In this document: piece after piece, positions 21,928-33,480 of the stretch | Layout: each line of letters starts with the position of its first letter | How positions within the stretch are numbered: the first letter of the stretch is position 1 | Assembly (NCBI RefSeq): GCF_001039355.2 | Contig: NW_019775314.1 | Coordinates: 318,313 to 378,312, forward strand | Direction of reading: 5' to 3' | DNA length: 60,000 nt | From: Lingula anatina | Lineage: Eukaryota > Brachiopoda > Lingulata > Lingulida > Lingulidae | Notes under the pieces: generated by a model | Seen by the model: the letters and a program-made list of their open reading frames with translations, nothing else | What the model was told of the DNA's origin: nothing | Database searches by the model: none | Position numbers and translations under genes: made by a program

Positions 21928-23069
21928 ACACCTGTGTGCTTAATCTTCAGCGCCGCAGAAATGACTGTAGCATGCAACTGGCATATATACAAACTTACAT
22001 ATATACGAATAAATAAAAGCCATTTATGAGAATAACTACACGCGTATCATCTCTGGTCCCGGTTAGTTGTCATTTTGATCTATTAATTGCATGAATCCAA
22101 TATCCATGCAAAACGACCTTAAGAACGTCACCAGTCTACAATTATTTAAAAAAAGTGATGACAAGTGAAAGTAAATTTATTATTAAATTTTAATTGAAGC
22201 GATGAAATATAACATGTAAACTATCCCAATTGGTCAAGTATTTTAACCGAACTGAAAAGAAAAAAACATGCATTCTCAATATTGATATATTTTCATCATG
22301 GCAACTTCAAAAATTGAAACAAAACTCTCCCGCTAGGCTATGCGATATATAGCGACAACGCTCGTGTGACGCTTTTACGGTGACTAACATGTATAATGCG
22401 ATGGGAGCACTTGTTTTTTGGGGCGGAATTAACCCTTTGAAAGGTCCTTTCCTATTTCAAGAAGATTGTACCTTATGGGACACTGTGGTTTGATTTCTAA
22501 GCATAGCATATGCGGCTCAACACATTGTTTTAACATGTTCATAACAGAAAAGAAAACAATTGCATAAACGAATTTTTGATTTATTAGAGGTATAAATACA
22601 TCTTGTCAATTTTCACTTCGATGCAAAAAAAACAAAAATTAAACTCATCTGAAGAAATCCACATTGCGGTTTAAAGAGACTATAAATGTAAATTACCACA
22701 TTTTAAATGTTAAGTATTAAATTAAATCTACCAGTATATATAAAAAGACAAATAAAATTACTAAGTAGCTGACTCACCTACCATATTGCTAAGTGGTATA
22801 TAGCAATGAACACAAGAACGGTTAATCTTCTTCAATTAAAAACACATAACAAAATCCCACCATTAACAAAACATACCACAACAAAAAGAACGTGATGCCC
22901 GTATTTTGAAAAACCCGTAGAAAATATCCACCAAAACTACGTCCCCACTGCAAAATGCTAATAGTATCTATATGAAGAAACAGTTTCGAAATTAGAAATT
23001 TTCCGAAAAAGTTTCAAATAAAATGCTGTAAATACCGTATCCCAAGTTATTTTAAATGTGTGTTTGAAA

Positions 23070-23236
23070 GCACTCACAACCGGATCAAATATGGTTAACC
23101 CATTTGAAAGCTTGCGTGAATAATCCCCGCGGGGAATCTATCCAGTGTGTTGGCCGATAATGCGGCAAACTTTCAAGTTGGTCAGACGTGTTCGATCCGT
23201 GGACTAGTTAGTCCGCGAATCAATTGGTTGTGAATG
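23070..23236. mobile_element. Foldback element, family A, copy 2
   Basis: Left end CACTCACAACCGGATCAAATATGG, right end GTGGACTAGTTAGTCCGCG...GGTTGTGAATGC, with a central CCCCGCGGGG and GAATCTATCCAGTGT. The centre matches the copies at 42572 (inverted) and 52070. It lies just downstream of the sugar-nucleotide enzyme gene. No coding content. Confidence 0.7.
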
Positions 23237-23471
23237 CTCTCTATGACACTTTTCCATTGTTCCTACCCACGGCCAGGTCCAATGTCCAATTTTCTTGAAA
23301 ACATCCCCTGCATCTAAATTTACCTATAAAACGCGTGTAAAATAATCGTCGACCAAAATGTCCTACGTATAACCTTTGGCAGGAATACCGGAATGTTTAG
23401 AAGTATTATTCAAATACTGATATCACACAAAGAAGAGAATGCATCTTTATAAACAGAATATTAGCAGTTTT

Positions 23472-25900
23472 CTATTTCCAGTAGCCTGACCCATGCTTTT
23501 GGTACCATTGAATCGTCTGTTTCAAACCTTCTTCCCAGCTTGTCTTGGGTTTCCACCCCAGTAGATGGAGCTTTGACGAGTCGATGACGTAGCGGATGTC
23601 GTTATACGGACGGTCTTTCACGTGCTCAATATTCAGCGGTTTTCCCAAAAGTCCATGCAGCTTTTTGGCTATGGCCATCACGGAATGCTCGTTGTTCACG
23701 CCAATGTTGTAGATATTGCCCACCGTTCCCTTGTGTAGGAGCAGATCAAACGCTTCAACGGCATCATCCACGTAGAGGAAGTTTCGTTCGTTTTGGCCGT
23801 GGCCATAAATTGGACAAACTTTGTCTTCAATGATGCTAAGTAGGAAAACTGGAATGACCTGAAATAAGAAATGTCGAAAATAAGTAGGAAAACTGGAATG
23901 ACCTGAAATAAGAAATGTCGAAAATAAGTAGGAAAACTGGAATGACCTGAAATAATAAATGTCGAAAATGCGACTCATCGCATGCAAAGAACACAAAGGG
24001 CATTCTATCTCAATACGTAGGTGGGTTCTTAACGTCTCGCCTACTTTATACAATTTTTATCTCTCTCATATATAACGCATAACCACAGGCGATGCAAGCC
24101 AGTTTCCTCCTTCTCACTGTTTTACGTCAAAAAAAAAAAAAAAAAAAACACGCCCAGAATAAGTAAGTCCACATTTTGTGGGCAAGAACCATTTATCGTT
24201 AAGAAAGGGTTTTCGTTCTAGGAGACTTTGAAATACCAGTGTCTCGCTTTTCATTAATCAAATATCTTTCTTTAGTCTATAGTTACCTGTTTCAATTGCT
24301 TTTTTTAAATATTAATACATATTCTGATTTTTTTCTTTAATTTCGTTATAACCGTTTATCGAATATCTGATTACTTTTTTTATTTATCTGAATCAGCCTA
24401 CCTTCTCCGGGTACTGACACGGCCCGTACACGTTGTTGCTGCGTGTGATGATGACGGGGACATGGAAGGAGTGATGGTAAGACTGGACCAACATCTCAGC
24501 CGCCGCCTTGGACGCCGAGTACGGGTTGGTCGGGGTCAGGGTGGCGGTTTCTTTGCGCGGAATCCCGTCTAAGGCTTCGCCATAGACCTGCCACGAGGAG
24601 AAAAAAAACAGTATTGTTGAAAATAAAGGAGATTGTGGAGGCAGTCTGATAGTGTGTGTTGGGTAAAAACACATTTGTTAAACCAACGACTTTCTAACTT
24701 TTTCTGTAATTGAGCATTTTGGATAAATAATTATTTTAATTGTTATCATAATTCATTTATAATATTTGATTGTATTTACACTATACATAAAAAACAACCC
24801 TTATTGACTGTAATTTTCTTAAAAAGTTTTCATTAAAAGAATGAAGACAATTATCTAAAAAATAGCAATAATGAGTACAGTATATTCAGAAAATCCAAAT
24901 ACTAAAGTATAGTTATACTAATAACAATAATGATAATGAAAACAATAGAACACATTTTCAAAGAAATGAATAGACCGATGCTCCATTTTACACCTCCCAA
25001 AAGATCAGGAAACTACAGGAAAGAAAAATTTATCAGTATTAGCTTGGACCCACCATACATGTATAATGGATCCAAAGTTTTAGATAAAACATACCTCGTC
25101 AGTGCTCACATGGAGGAAAAGATTCACGCCAAAAAACTTGGCGCAGTGCAGGAGAGTATGAGTCCCGATGACATTGGAGTTGGTAAAGTCGTTGGATTTA
25201 CTGAACGAGTTGTCAACCAGAGTTTCCGCGGCAAAATGCATCACTGTATCGATCTGATAAGTCTCGAAGATTTCCTTCATCTTTTCAATGTCGGAGACGT
25301 CAGCTGAAACAGAGATGCTGGGGTCGTAAAATCAGTGGCGTAAACTATTGAAGTTGTTTCTAATTTTTTTCTATTACTTTTTCTTTTGTGAAAGTGCTTT
25401 TCCGAAGTTATGAACTTGTACTACAGGAGCTCAATTTTTTCTTGGAATAGATAATTTCAGAGACACTTCAAAATTTTCCCTTTTATGATTTTTGCATCTG
25501 ACCTTTCGCGTCAACGCTATGTAGGTTTAACAGTTGACACCAAATCATTGTAATATGCATGACTATGCATTTACAATAGTGTAACACAAGCACAACAACT
25601 GCAATTCCCATTCAGTATAGTAAGTGACACACAGTGTATCATACCTCTGATGAAAACAAAAATGGATTTTCCAACCATAACTATTAAAAAACCCAGTGAG
25701 TATAACCAATACAAAGTGACATACCATACCTTTAATGAAAACAAAATTTGACTTTCCTTTCGAAGCATCGAGATTTTTCTCATTAGCGCAGTACGTCATC
25801 TTATCCACGACCACAACATTGTAGTATCGATATCGCTCCACGAGATAATTGGCAACGTGGGACCCAATGAACCCAGCGCCACCTGTGAGCAAGATATTTT
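23472..25900 (-). CDS. C-terminal NDP-glucose 4,6-dehydratase domain of the fused enzyme
   Basis: Motifs in order: NILLTGGAGFIGSHVANYLV (NAD-binding), VVVDKMTYCAN, DTVMHFAAETLVDNSF, FLHVSTDE|VYGEALDG (catalytic TDE), NPYSASKAAAEMLVQSY (YxxxK), ITRSNNVYGPCQYPEKVIP, PIYGHGQNERNFLYVDDA and DRPYNDIRYVIDSSKL. The glycine motif is at residue about 297 and the stop follows GSGYWK. All residues expected for an active dehydratase are visible. The closest animal paralogue type would be TGDS. Confidence 0.9.
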
Positions 25901-28900
25901 TCCGGATGTTCTTCTTCATTCGTTCAAAAACACCCTGAATGGCGACGCTGATGTGGGGAATCTCATGGTTTGGGAGAGCTGCTTCGAGTTTAGTGGTGTC
26001 AAGGCAGTTATTTGAGCGGCCTGCCTTCACCAGGGTTTTCAGTTCTTCAGGGTCCACCAGCTCGTACTTGTGGTTGGGGTCGATGTTGCTCTTGTACAGG
26101 GCTAAGATCTCGGAGTGGCTGATCACACCGGGGTTGACAAAGTTGTAGACACCTTAAATAATCACGTCCGTTGTTAATTTACATACTGGCACGCACCCCG
26201 CTTAATTCAGCGTCAATAGGTTATTTTTCTCCCTTGTTTAACAAAAAACTTTAGCCCGAGCACTTACGGAAAATATTAGAACCAATGTTCCGTCTTGTAC
26301 ATGTTTCAACCTTAGATAACATTTTAAGTGAAATTATGCGCCCATATCATAACAAATATGGCATGGTTTATGTTTTAGGTACCGGCAAAACAATTATGTA
26401 TTGCACGATCTGGTCTAAGTTAAGGTCCAATAGTGATTCAGAAAGTTTTTTCACGTCTGAAGATAAATTAACAGTAGATGATATCTCATAATTAGGGACA
26501 TTCCCCAATTGAACGATGCGTCTGTACGCACAGCTCCTGGAGACGGTTTAAATACCGAATTTCCGTCAAATCGATCTAAACATTAAGACAAAAAATGAAG
26601 ACTCATGAAATTAAACAACTGTACCAGTAGAATGGAAATTTTTTCTGGGAATAATATTTTGATTTTCTTGTATCCGAGACAAATAAGATGTTATACGTAA
26701 TTGTACCTGTGATTCCTTTTTCCATCATCACAAATGAAAGGGGAAGAAGATCGTATAAAACGCTCATAGCGTTTGGGATGTCGCAAATCTTTGGGTAGTT
26801 GGTGATCTTTGTGATGAAGTTCCTTGGGTGAAGGTCGTCTGAGATAGGCATGCGCACACGGAGAGTCAAAACATTGGTGTAAGAATGCAGCAACCTAAAA
26901 TGAGAAAGTAACAATAAAGAACTTGGAGAAATATTGTAATATTGAAATATTAACATGAAAGAGAGAGAGAGATGTGCTCAGTAGTTGGTACCTGTATTGG
27001 TACAGTGCGTGAGCAAAAATTAGAACATTAGATTCCATCGTTTCTTTTAAAGTATTTTCATTGATTGAGTTTAAATGTATACATATTATATCAGTGATGT
27101 CTTTTCCTCATGCTTTTTTTTTCACCATCTCTGGCTGGCAGATGAATTAAAACATATCACCTGGTGTCTGCAATGCTAACACACTCGATGTTGGTGACAC
27201 GTATGAGAGGCGAATTTTCACAGGTTAAAAAACTGACATCACTGACCTTTCTGCCATGGCCTTTGTCTTGGAATAAAACGACCCTTCAAAATTAGGAACA
27301 TCTTCCTCCGTAAACCCCCTTCCCCCGATAGAGTGTTTCTCGTCGTACTCATAAATACAGCCAGTGCCGAAGTAAGTCACGTGGATCCCTCTAGCGGCGC
27401 ACAGATCAACTACAGTCAGTAGACCGGTGACGTTGGAACGGATGGTCTCTTCTTGGTGGTTTTCGCACCAATCGACGTTGGGTCGTCCTGTTACCCCTAG
27501 AACATGTGAGATACAGAATAGTATCGCGTCCATAGTGTTTAATATGTATTTATATAAGGCACAAAATGAAACTTACAGTATCGGTCTCGCCGTTATACAG
27601 GGAAAAGTTTTGAATTTTCCATGATGACCAAGGAACACACACACACATATATATAGGTTATTTTAATATTGACAAAACATGCGTAAAACATACTTTCGAG
27701 TGCTTTATTTCTAAATTTTATAGTCACGAAGGTGACTGTGGTAATAAAATGAGTTCGTAAATGTGTGCGAAAAGGTCGTTAAAATATAACGTGAGTGTGC
27801 TTTTGTACACTGTACCAGTCGTTTATGCAATAATATAACTTCAATGACCACATTCTCTTATGGGCACGACAAAGATGGCCCTGTTTACTAGTTTACGGGA
27901 AGTAAATGAAATACGACAGAACATATTGAAGAGAGCACGGTGAAATTTTGCCTTTTTCTGGCAACGTGCTGACAATCCACGTTTCAAAGCACGGTAGAAA
28001 AAATAGTAAAGAATTTGATTTATAAATACAGGTGGAGTACATGTATTTCACTCGAATCAAAGTGTTTTATCGTGATATGCATTGACGATCCGTAGAACAC
28101 TCAACAAAGGCTACTATCTCTGATATTCATATCAAAAGAAACTAATGTTACATTTGAAGCCCCTTTTCACATGTTGCAATATATTCATCTGTATTGAAAT
28201 ATTTTACTGGCCCGAACACGTTATTGCACTACAGAAAAAAATCGGGGGTGTTCCCTTTCATCTTTTCGCTTCCAACTCTGTGTGGAATCAAAATTAATCT
28301 AGTGAACTCCCCGTGGAAGCGGCGGGGGGGGGGGGGGGGGGGGGGGGGGGNNNNNNNNNNNNNNNNNNNNNNNNNNNNNNNNNNNNNNNNNNNNNNNNNN
28401 NNNNNNNNNNNNNNNNNNNNNNNNNNNNNNNNNNNNNNNNNNNNNNNNNNNNNNNNNNNNNNNNNNNNNNNNNNNNNNNNNNNNNNNNNNNNNNNNNNNN
28501 NNNNNNNNNNNNNNNNNNNNNNNNNNNNNNNNNNNNNNNNNNNNNNNNNNNNNNNNNNNNNNNNNNNNNNNNNNNNNNNNNNNNNNNNNNNNNNNNNNNN
28601 NNNNNNNNNNNNNNNNNNNNNNNNNNNNNNNNNNNNNNNNNNNNNNNGGGGGGGGGGGGGGGGGGGGGGGGGGGTCCGGTTAGAGGACCACTTTAGGATA
28701 TCGTCAGGATATTGAGCTGTCGATACCATGCAGATATGTTGCTCTCTTACCGCAGGGTGCGCAAGTTACAAAATAATGTTGTGCTCATACTTAAATTATG
28801 CACACTTTTCAAAAGATTTTGATTTCAAAAGGTACAGGTAAGTATACTGCACGATGCACAGCGTACATGTAGCCCATATTCTTATTCATCTAGGATCAAA

Positions 28901-29234
28901 GCATTTCGCTTTTTATCAAAATTTCCACTGCTACTGTAATCATATCGTTCTAGCTGAGCTCTATAATCAAAATTAATCAGGCTTTCACTATAGAAAGTAA
29001 TATATGTTAAACCGTGACTACTTGAATGGAAACACGCCTGAAAGTGTGCATACCTGCAGCTATGATGACATATTTTGGTTGAACTGCATCCAGTTCTCGT
29101 TGAACCTGTTCTCGTTCTTCCATGCGAGAGTTGGAGCACGTGACTTGGTAGGGTTTCTCCGCCATCAGGTGCAGTAGCTTCCCGCCTATCCATCCCGTAC
29201 TCCCAAATAGATGTACCTTCACCGGAGATGACAT
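23472..29234 (-). CDS. Bifunctional UDP-4-keto-6-deoxyglucose epimerase/reductase - 4,6-dehydratase (rhamnose-synthase-like, inverted domain order)
   Basis: Seven exons, all GT-AG and in phase: 29234-29054, 27496-27247, 26894-26707, 26152-25730, 25303-25095, 24587-24402 and 23858-23472 (TAG). Together they give 607 residues. Residues 1 to about 287 resemble NRS/ER (RmlC/D-like 3,5-epimerase/4-reductase). Residues about 290-607 resemble NDP-glucose 4,6-dehydratase (RmlB/UG46DH). Both halves keep the NAD(P)-binding glycine motif and the YxxxK catalytic pair, so both are probably active. The expected path is UDP-glucose to UDP-4-keto-6-deoxyglucose to UDP-rhamnose in the cytosol. Plant RHM enzymes carry the same two activities in the opposite order (dehydratase first). 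There is no signal peptide. The bacterial-looking domains sit in a gene with six spliceosomal introns, so this is not contamination. Confidence 0.9.
23838..23969 (-). repeat. Three 44-base tandem copies of the last exon's 3' splice site
   Basis: An exact 44-base unit, repeated three times (one change in the outermost copy). Each copy contains TTATTTCAG followed by the first exon bases GTCATTCCAGTTTTCCTACT. The innermost acceptor (exon start 23858) gives the correct frame for VIPVFLLSIIEDK. Because 44 is not a multiple of three, use of the outer acceptors would shift frame. Confidence 0.9.
25625..25680 (-). repeat. Partial duplicate of an exon end and its donor site
   Basis: Downstream of exon 4 (ending 25730), the intron repeats a diverged version of the last exon bases: TTTTGTTTTCATCAGAGGTA here against TTTTGTTTTCATTAAAGGTA in the real exon end, each followed by a GTATG donor. 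The copies are about 80 bases apart. It looks like a second, unused splice donor left by a local duplication. Confidence 0.6.
25900..29234 (-). CDS. N-terminal NRS/ER (epimerase/reductase) domain of the fused enzyme
   Basis: Motifs in order: VHLFGSTGWIGGKL (Rossmann GxxGxxG near residue 10), VIIAAGVTGRPNVDWCE, ETIRSNVTGLLTVVDLC, YFGTGCIYEYD, FTEEDVPNFEGSFYSKTKAM (YxxxK pair), LRVRMPISDDL, PRNFITKITNYPKICDIPNA and GVYNFVNPGVISHSEIL. These follow the plant UER1 / RHM C-terminal domain almost step for step. The domain spans exons 1-3 and about the first 250 bases of exon 4, then runs straight into the second domain with a short linker (VFERMKKNIRK). Confidence 0.88.
28323..28674. other. Assembly gap bordered by G-runs, inside an intron of the sugar-nucleotide enzyme gene
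   Basis: 297 Ns (28351-28647), with about 28 Gs on the left and 27 on the right. It lies between the first and second coding exons of the minus-strand gene, and the join across it is phase-consistent, so a missing exon is not required. Confidence 0.9.
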
Positions 29235-29656
29235 CGTGTTTTAGACAGCTGCGGCCGACAACGGTGTTCTGACAAAGATCTTAATTGAGCCTATCCCTAG
29301 AACACAGATGTACACGATATAATGCGAATTAATACATTTTGTAAATTAAGAACCCGCGTGTTAGAAAGCATATTCATAGAACCTATCAGCTGAATCGTGA
29401 GTCATTTCTTATACTATATAGCAGTTTCTATCATGTATGTGAGACCTTTGGCCCTATTAAAATAATCAGATCTCTATCATTTATGAATATGTTGCGTTAG
29501 TAAACCTTCCAGCTTTATTTCCAAAGGTATTTTCCTCTTATTTCTGCATTTATTAAAACAACGTTCTTAAACGTTTCTCAAAATGTTGATATTTTTACCC
29601 TCATCAGGATGAGATGATAAAAATTTTATAAGAACTCAACTTACTTTCGGAGATAC

Positions 29657-29924
29657 AGGGGCGGATCCAGGATTATTTGAAGGGGGTGTCCAAGTTTTTT
29701 TTTTTCCTTTTTTTTTAAAGAATGACAGGCCTCGGATGCGAAGCCGACGCTTATCCCCTTAGTGTTTGATGTTTTGGAGGCCAAACGGTTCCATTTGGTG
29801 CAGTAAAGACTTATGATTCAGCTCTTCAAAATTCTAATATCAAGAGGGAAATATTGGTGTGATTTTTCCCCCAGAAACCGAAGGGGGGGTCAGGACCCCC
29901 CTGACGCCCCCTAAGCCGCCACTG
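29657..29924. repeat. Short interspersed repeat with G-rich and C-rich ends
   Basis: Starts GGGGCGGATCCAGGATTATT and ends CCCCTAAGCCGCCACTGC, so the ends are roughly inverted (GTGGCGG / CCGCCAC). A related fragment begins at about 34605 (CAGTGGCGGATTTAGAGGGG). Non-coding, short, probably a MITE-like family. Confidence 0.5.
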
Positions 29925-30830
29925 CGAGATCCTGCAGCCTTCGACCCTGATATCACTGTATGATGCAATGAGAGAAGCAGCGAATAGTTATTATTAATTT
30001 TTATTCTCACAAAACAAGATATGTCTATGACCTTGATTAATGAATTATTAAAATACGCATGTGTGATCAAGCAAGAAAGCTAAAAAATGCGGGAGGAAAC
30101 CAATATATATTAAAACAACCAAATAAAAATGTCTGGATGCGATAAGTAGATTGTGCCATAAATGTTCAGCTTACTGGCCATTCGGACCACCAGTTTCCTA
30201 AAATCTACTGGTCCGAATTAATAACCACTGGTTCAAATAAATATTTTAATCAGACAGGATATTTATCACTATTACAAATTAATATTAGTAATCACAAGAC
30301 CCTGATTTTGCCATATCTTTTTTGGAACACCTTCACCCATGGACACGCATTCAAAAATATTTGCAGAAAAATAATGTGGAAAATGGTTAGTTTTTTAATG
30401 AAAAAAAACTACTAGTCATGTCAGGCCGCTTAATCGACACATTTTGAAAAATCTACTGGTCAGCACGAAATTATACTGACCACGAGCGTCGGTCCAGCGG
30501 CTAACGTGACAGGCTTGTTAAGATACTGTAATTTACTTGAAAACATAAATTTAAGTTTCCATTAAAACTGTTAAGAGTCATAAAATAAAATCCATTTGAT
30601 GGGGTATTTCCGGCAAATAATTCACCCTCTGTCATTAATCAAAGTTGGCATGTCAAAGCTAAGGTGTAAAAACTGGCCGGTATTTCATGTACAGCAGAGC
30701 ATTGCAGCACAATACTGCCTTTGTCCTCAAATATCCCTCTGATTTATACACAATGGCCGCCATATTTAAATGAATTATGGATGGCCAAAGGGGACTAATT
30801 CTTTCCCTTATCACTGCGAAAAATAAAGAA

Positions 30831-30842
30831 TAAAGAAATAAG

Positions 30843-30878
<36 letters not shown>

Positions 30879-30912
30879 CTTATTTCTTTATATATATATA
30901 TATATATATCAT
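30831..30912. repeat. AT-rich hairpin
   Basis: AAAGAAATAAGT followed by (TA)n meets ATGACTTATTTCTTTATATA, so the flanks and the (TA)n tracts are mutually complementary and can form a cruciform of about 70 bases. Microsatellite expansion inside an older palindrome is the simplest reading. Confidence 0.6.
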
Positions 30913-31463
30913 CAGTTAAGTGCATGCCTGCAGAGAAAGGCGTTGTTTGCACGTTGCAGTTTGATTGAAATTTGGTTCAAGCGTCCGTCGCATAAGAGTC
31001 ATTGTCAATTCAACGTTGACAAGACAACATCGAAAATCTGGCCTTGATGTTGATCTGCTGTTGCATAATGAATTACCTAATTTCATGCACCTTTGAACAT
31101 CGAGCCCTCTTTTATCTTCTTTTTTCAAATAAAGGATATGAATTTAAGGAGTAAATTTTAATAACTTTGGCAAAATGCAGTTCATTTCCCTTGAGGGGGG
31201 GCATGTTTTCTGTCGATTAATGTCAAGGTTGTATTATTAGATTTTCATAGTATAATTTTAAAATGTTGATCGAATCATTGTGTCTCTGCTGGACTGAGAA
31301 ATCATTGTTTTGCTGGGAACGGGCTGATGGGGAGGGGGGCAAGGGGGGGGGGCACAAGAATTAACGAAAACTGAACTCAGGGAATAATTGTACTGTAATA
31401 CGACTAATACAGGTTGTACTGTAGTACATTGAGCAAAGAACCGACTCGTTTTGCTTATTTATT

Positions 31464-31466
<3 letters not shown>

Positions 31467-31506
<40 letters not shown>
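31467..31506. repeat. Poly-T tract of about 40 bases
   Basis: An uninterrupted run of T, followed by a G/A-rich stretch (GGGGGTTGGAGATTCC). It could be the tail of a minus-strand retroposed copy, but no retroposon body was recognised. Confidence 0.5.
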
Positions 31507-32240
31507 GGGGTTGGAGATTCCTCTTACGCTTAGAAAGGGGAGGAAGGGGAGAAAGCAGGGAAGGAGGGCAAGGACACGTGGCCCACAGAAATAACACGTG
31601 ACTTAATAATAACCCTCCGGCCCCGCTGTCGGGTTTTATGAGATAAGACTAATAGTTTTTCAACATCACATGAGAATCAAATGAGGAGAAGGATAGGGAT
31701 TTATTGAGTGTGAGTTAAATTTCTTTAAGAGTCATCAAGTGTAGAAATTGTTTTCGTGGTAGAAAAAGATGAAACATGTCAAAGTCACATATAGTTCGAT
31801 TTGATTGGTTAATTTCTCAACAGATTTGCAAGTTTCTGACACGTATTAAACACATGCAAACTAAGGATGGATATGGTCCAAGCATGGGTAATTCAAATAT
31901 TATTGTAAATATATTTTTAATTGAAAACAAATCTCTTATTAATTACCTAAAAAGGAAATGTTGAATGGTGGTTTGCAAAATGAGAATGGAAAATTCCTTG
32001 TAATCACCACAAAGACAATGGAAAGTAAACAAGTAATTGCATTATTAGTAGGGAGAAATTACCCTCTACCAGGGCGACAGATTGATTTTCCACACATGTA
32101 TTCACAGATATGTCTATAGATAAATAGACAGTCATTTTGGCTCTCATTGACTCGATTCAGCAAAAAATGTCCACAATAATAACTGCGGCCCTGGTAGAGG
32201 GTAGTGAAAAATAGAGTTTAAGTACTAGTGAACAGTTTGA

Positions 32241-32305
32241 AAAGAGAGTCGGTGAATAAACGCTCGAATGCTCCAGTCCGTCGTTTTTTGTCACTTTAAC
32301 ATAAC
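32241..32305 (+). repeat. Degenerate LTR end related to the 10.5-kb element
   Basis: AGAGAGTCGGTGAATAAACG followed by CTCGAATGCTCCAG matches the minus strand of the LTRs at 10509 and 12646, whose equivalent stretch is AGAGAGTCGGTGAATAAACG then TTCGAAAGCTCCAA. It ends in TAACATAACA, like an LTR terminus. Only this end was recognised, so it is a relic or the end of a diverged solo LTR of the same family. Confidence 0.65.
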
Positions 32306-32851
32306 AAATCCCTTATTTATAGTATACACTGTAGCTATACCGCAATATTTGCCCAAAAAGAGAACTTTTCGAATATTTTTTTCGGTATGTCCGTGAATTC
32401 AAGAGATACAAAACTAAAGCAAGTACATGTATAAACATTTTGCCCCATGTTATATCTTACAGTAATATTCAAAAGGAAATTTAAAATATCTAATCACATA
32501 ATTAGCATAGAAAACGTTTTCATATCTGGGAATTTGAGGTAAAAAAACTGTTAAACAAAAGGAGTATCCTACATTTACATACACCCGCGAGTTGGTCCAT
32601 AACAGTTGGCGATTCAAGACTTTTTCACACTGGCAAGTTACCAAAAAGAGCAAACTATAATTAAATTCACGAAGCCTCATACACATTTAACATGTTAACC
32701 AAGGCGCATCATTGTGAATATCTGTTAATATTGGTAAATTACAGGATGGGTTCGTTCAACACTAATAAGAGCAGTTTAGTCAAGGCAGTGACGCATAAAT
32801 TTTGTGCAGTATTTCCATTACAGTTTACACCGCTTTTTAATTGCTGCTTAT

Positions 32852-33073
32852 ACCCCCTTTACACTGGACGGCGTCCTTTCTGCGTCCTCTCTGCGACCAT
32901 GAAATTTGGCATCGCTGTGGTCTTAATAAGGAAGCACGAGCACTGATTTTGTATCAGAAGAACGCTCAATGATCGGCCAGTTGTCGGCACGTAAAATATT
33001 ATAATTTTTTAACTCTCAAATGGGGCCGTGCTGCTGGACGCAGAAAGGACGCCGTCCAGTGTAAAGGGGCCCT
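32852..33073. mobile_element. MITE with about 36-base terminal inverted repeats
   Basis: The left end CCCCTTTACACTGGACGGCG, continuing TCCTTTCTGCGTCC, is repeated in inverted form at the right end (GGACGCAGAAAGGACGCCGT, continuing CCAGTGTAAAGGGG). About 220 bases, no coding capacity. The repeats are nearly perfect, so it is relatively young. Confidence 0.85.
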
Positions 33074-33390
33074 TACTTTTGCCCATCAGGAGTATACTAT
33101 AGTGTAATTAAGAAAATACCAAATCAAGTCAAAACTAAGCAGATTTTATACGCAAAATGTGTGCACCGCTGACGTGTCTGAGATATTCATGATCAGTTCT
33201 GTGGGACGATTTACATACAGATTCACATTGCATATATGTTCATTGCATGTCAGCTTAAGTGTTTGGATTCTAAATTAAAAAAACAGACCACGCCAAGTGG
33301 GTTGAGTCGACAACTTTGTACAAATGATTCGAGCTCACAATGCAGAGAAACAATACGGAACATAAGTAAATAAACGTGTTAACTACTCAC

Positions 33391-33480
33391 CTTGTTTCCG
33401 CTCTGTGCAGCCTGCGCTTATCTCTCCCTTTCTCTCTCCACGTCATCAACTAGATAGCCTATCTCCCCATTCAGCAGGAT
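33391..33480 (-). other. Possible 5' untranslated exon of the sugar-nucleotide enzyme gene
   Basis: The minus strand ends at a good donor (GGAAACAAG|GTGAGTAG) after a stretch without a usable long frame. The next gene downstream on this strand starts at 29234, with an acceptor-like GGCCGCAG about 20 bases before the ATG. The link is speculative. Transcript evidence would decide it. Confidence 0.25.

Larger units (their letters stand above)
14860..23069. other. Gene-poor AT-rich region
   Basis: About 8 kb without a supportable coding exon on either strand. It contains a gap (16581-16960), three tRNA-like modules (18254-18617), a (GT)n tract (21896-21923) and long A- or T-rich stretches. The short open frames show no domain signatures, splice-consistent partners or signal peptides. 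Confidence 0.55.

Noticed and set aside
24930-25307. 125-codon plus-strand frame
   Set aside because: Antisense to the conserved 4,6-dehydratase exon 25303-25095, whose protein similarity and splice sites are clear.
26285-26491. 68-codon plus-strand frame
   Set aside because: Lies in an intron of the minus-strand enzyme gene. No family recognised and no splice partners.
28194-28729. Frames spanning the N gap
   Set aside because: They consist of unknown bases with poly-Gly or poly-Pro from G-runs.
23472-29234. Bacterial contamination or recent bacterial transfer of the RmlB/RmlD-like gene
   Set aside because: Six spliceosomal introns with consistent phases and eukaryotic-type sequence make it a resident nuclear gene. 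Ancient transfer cannot be judged here.
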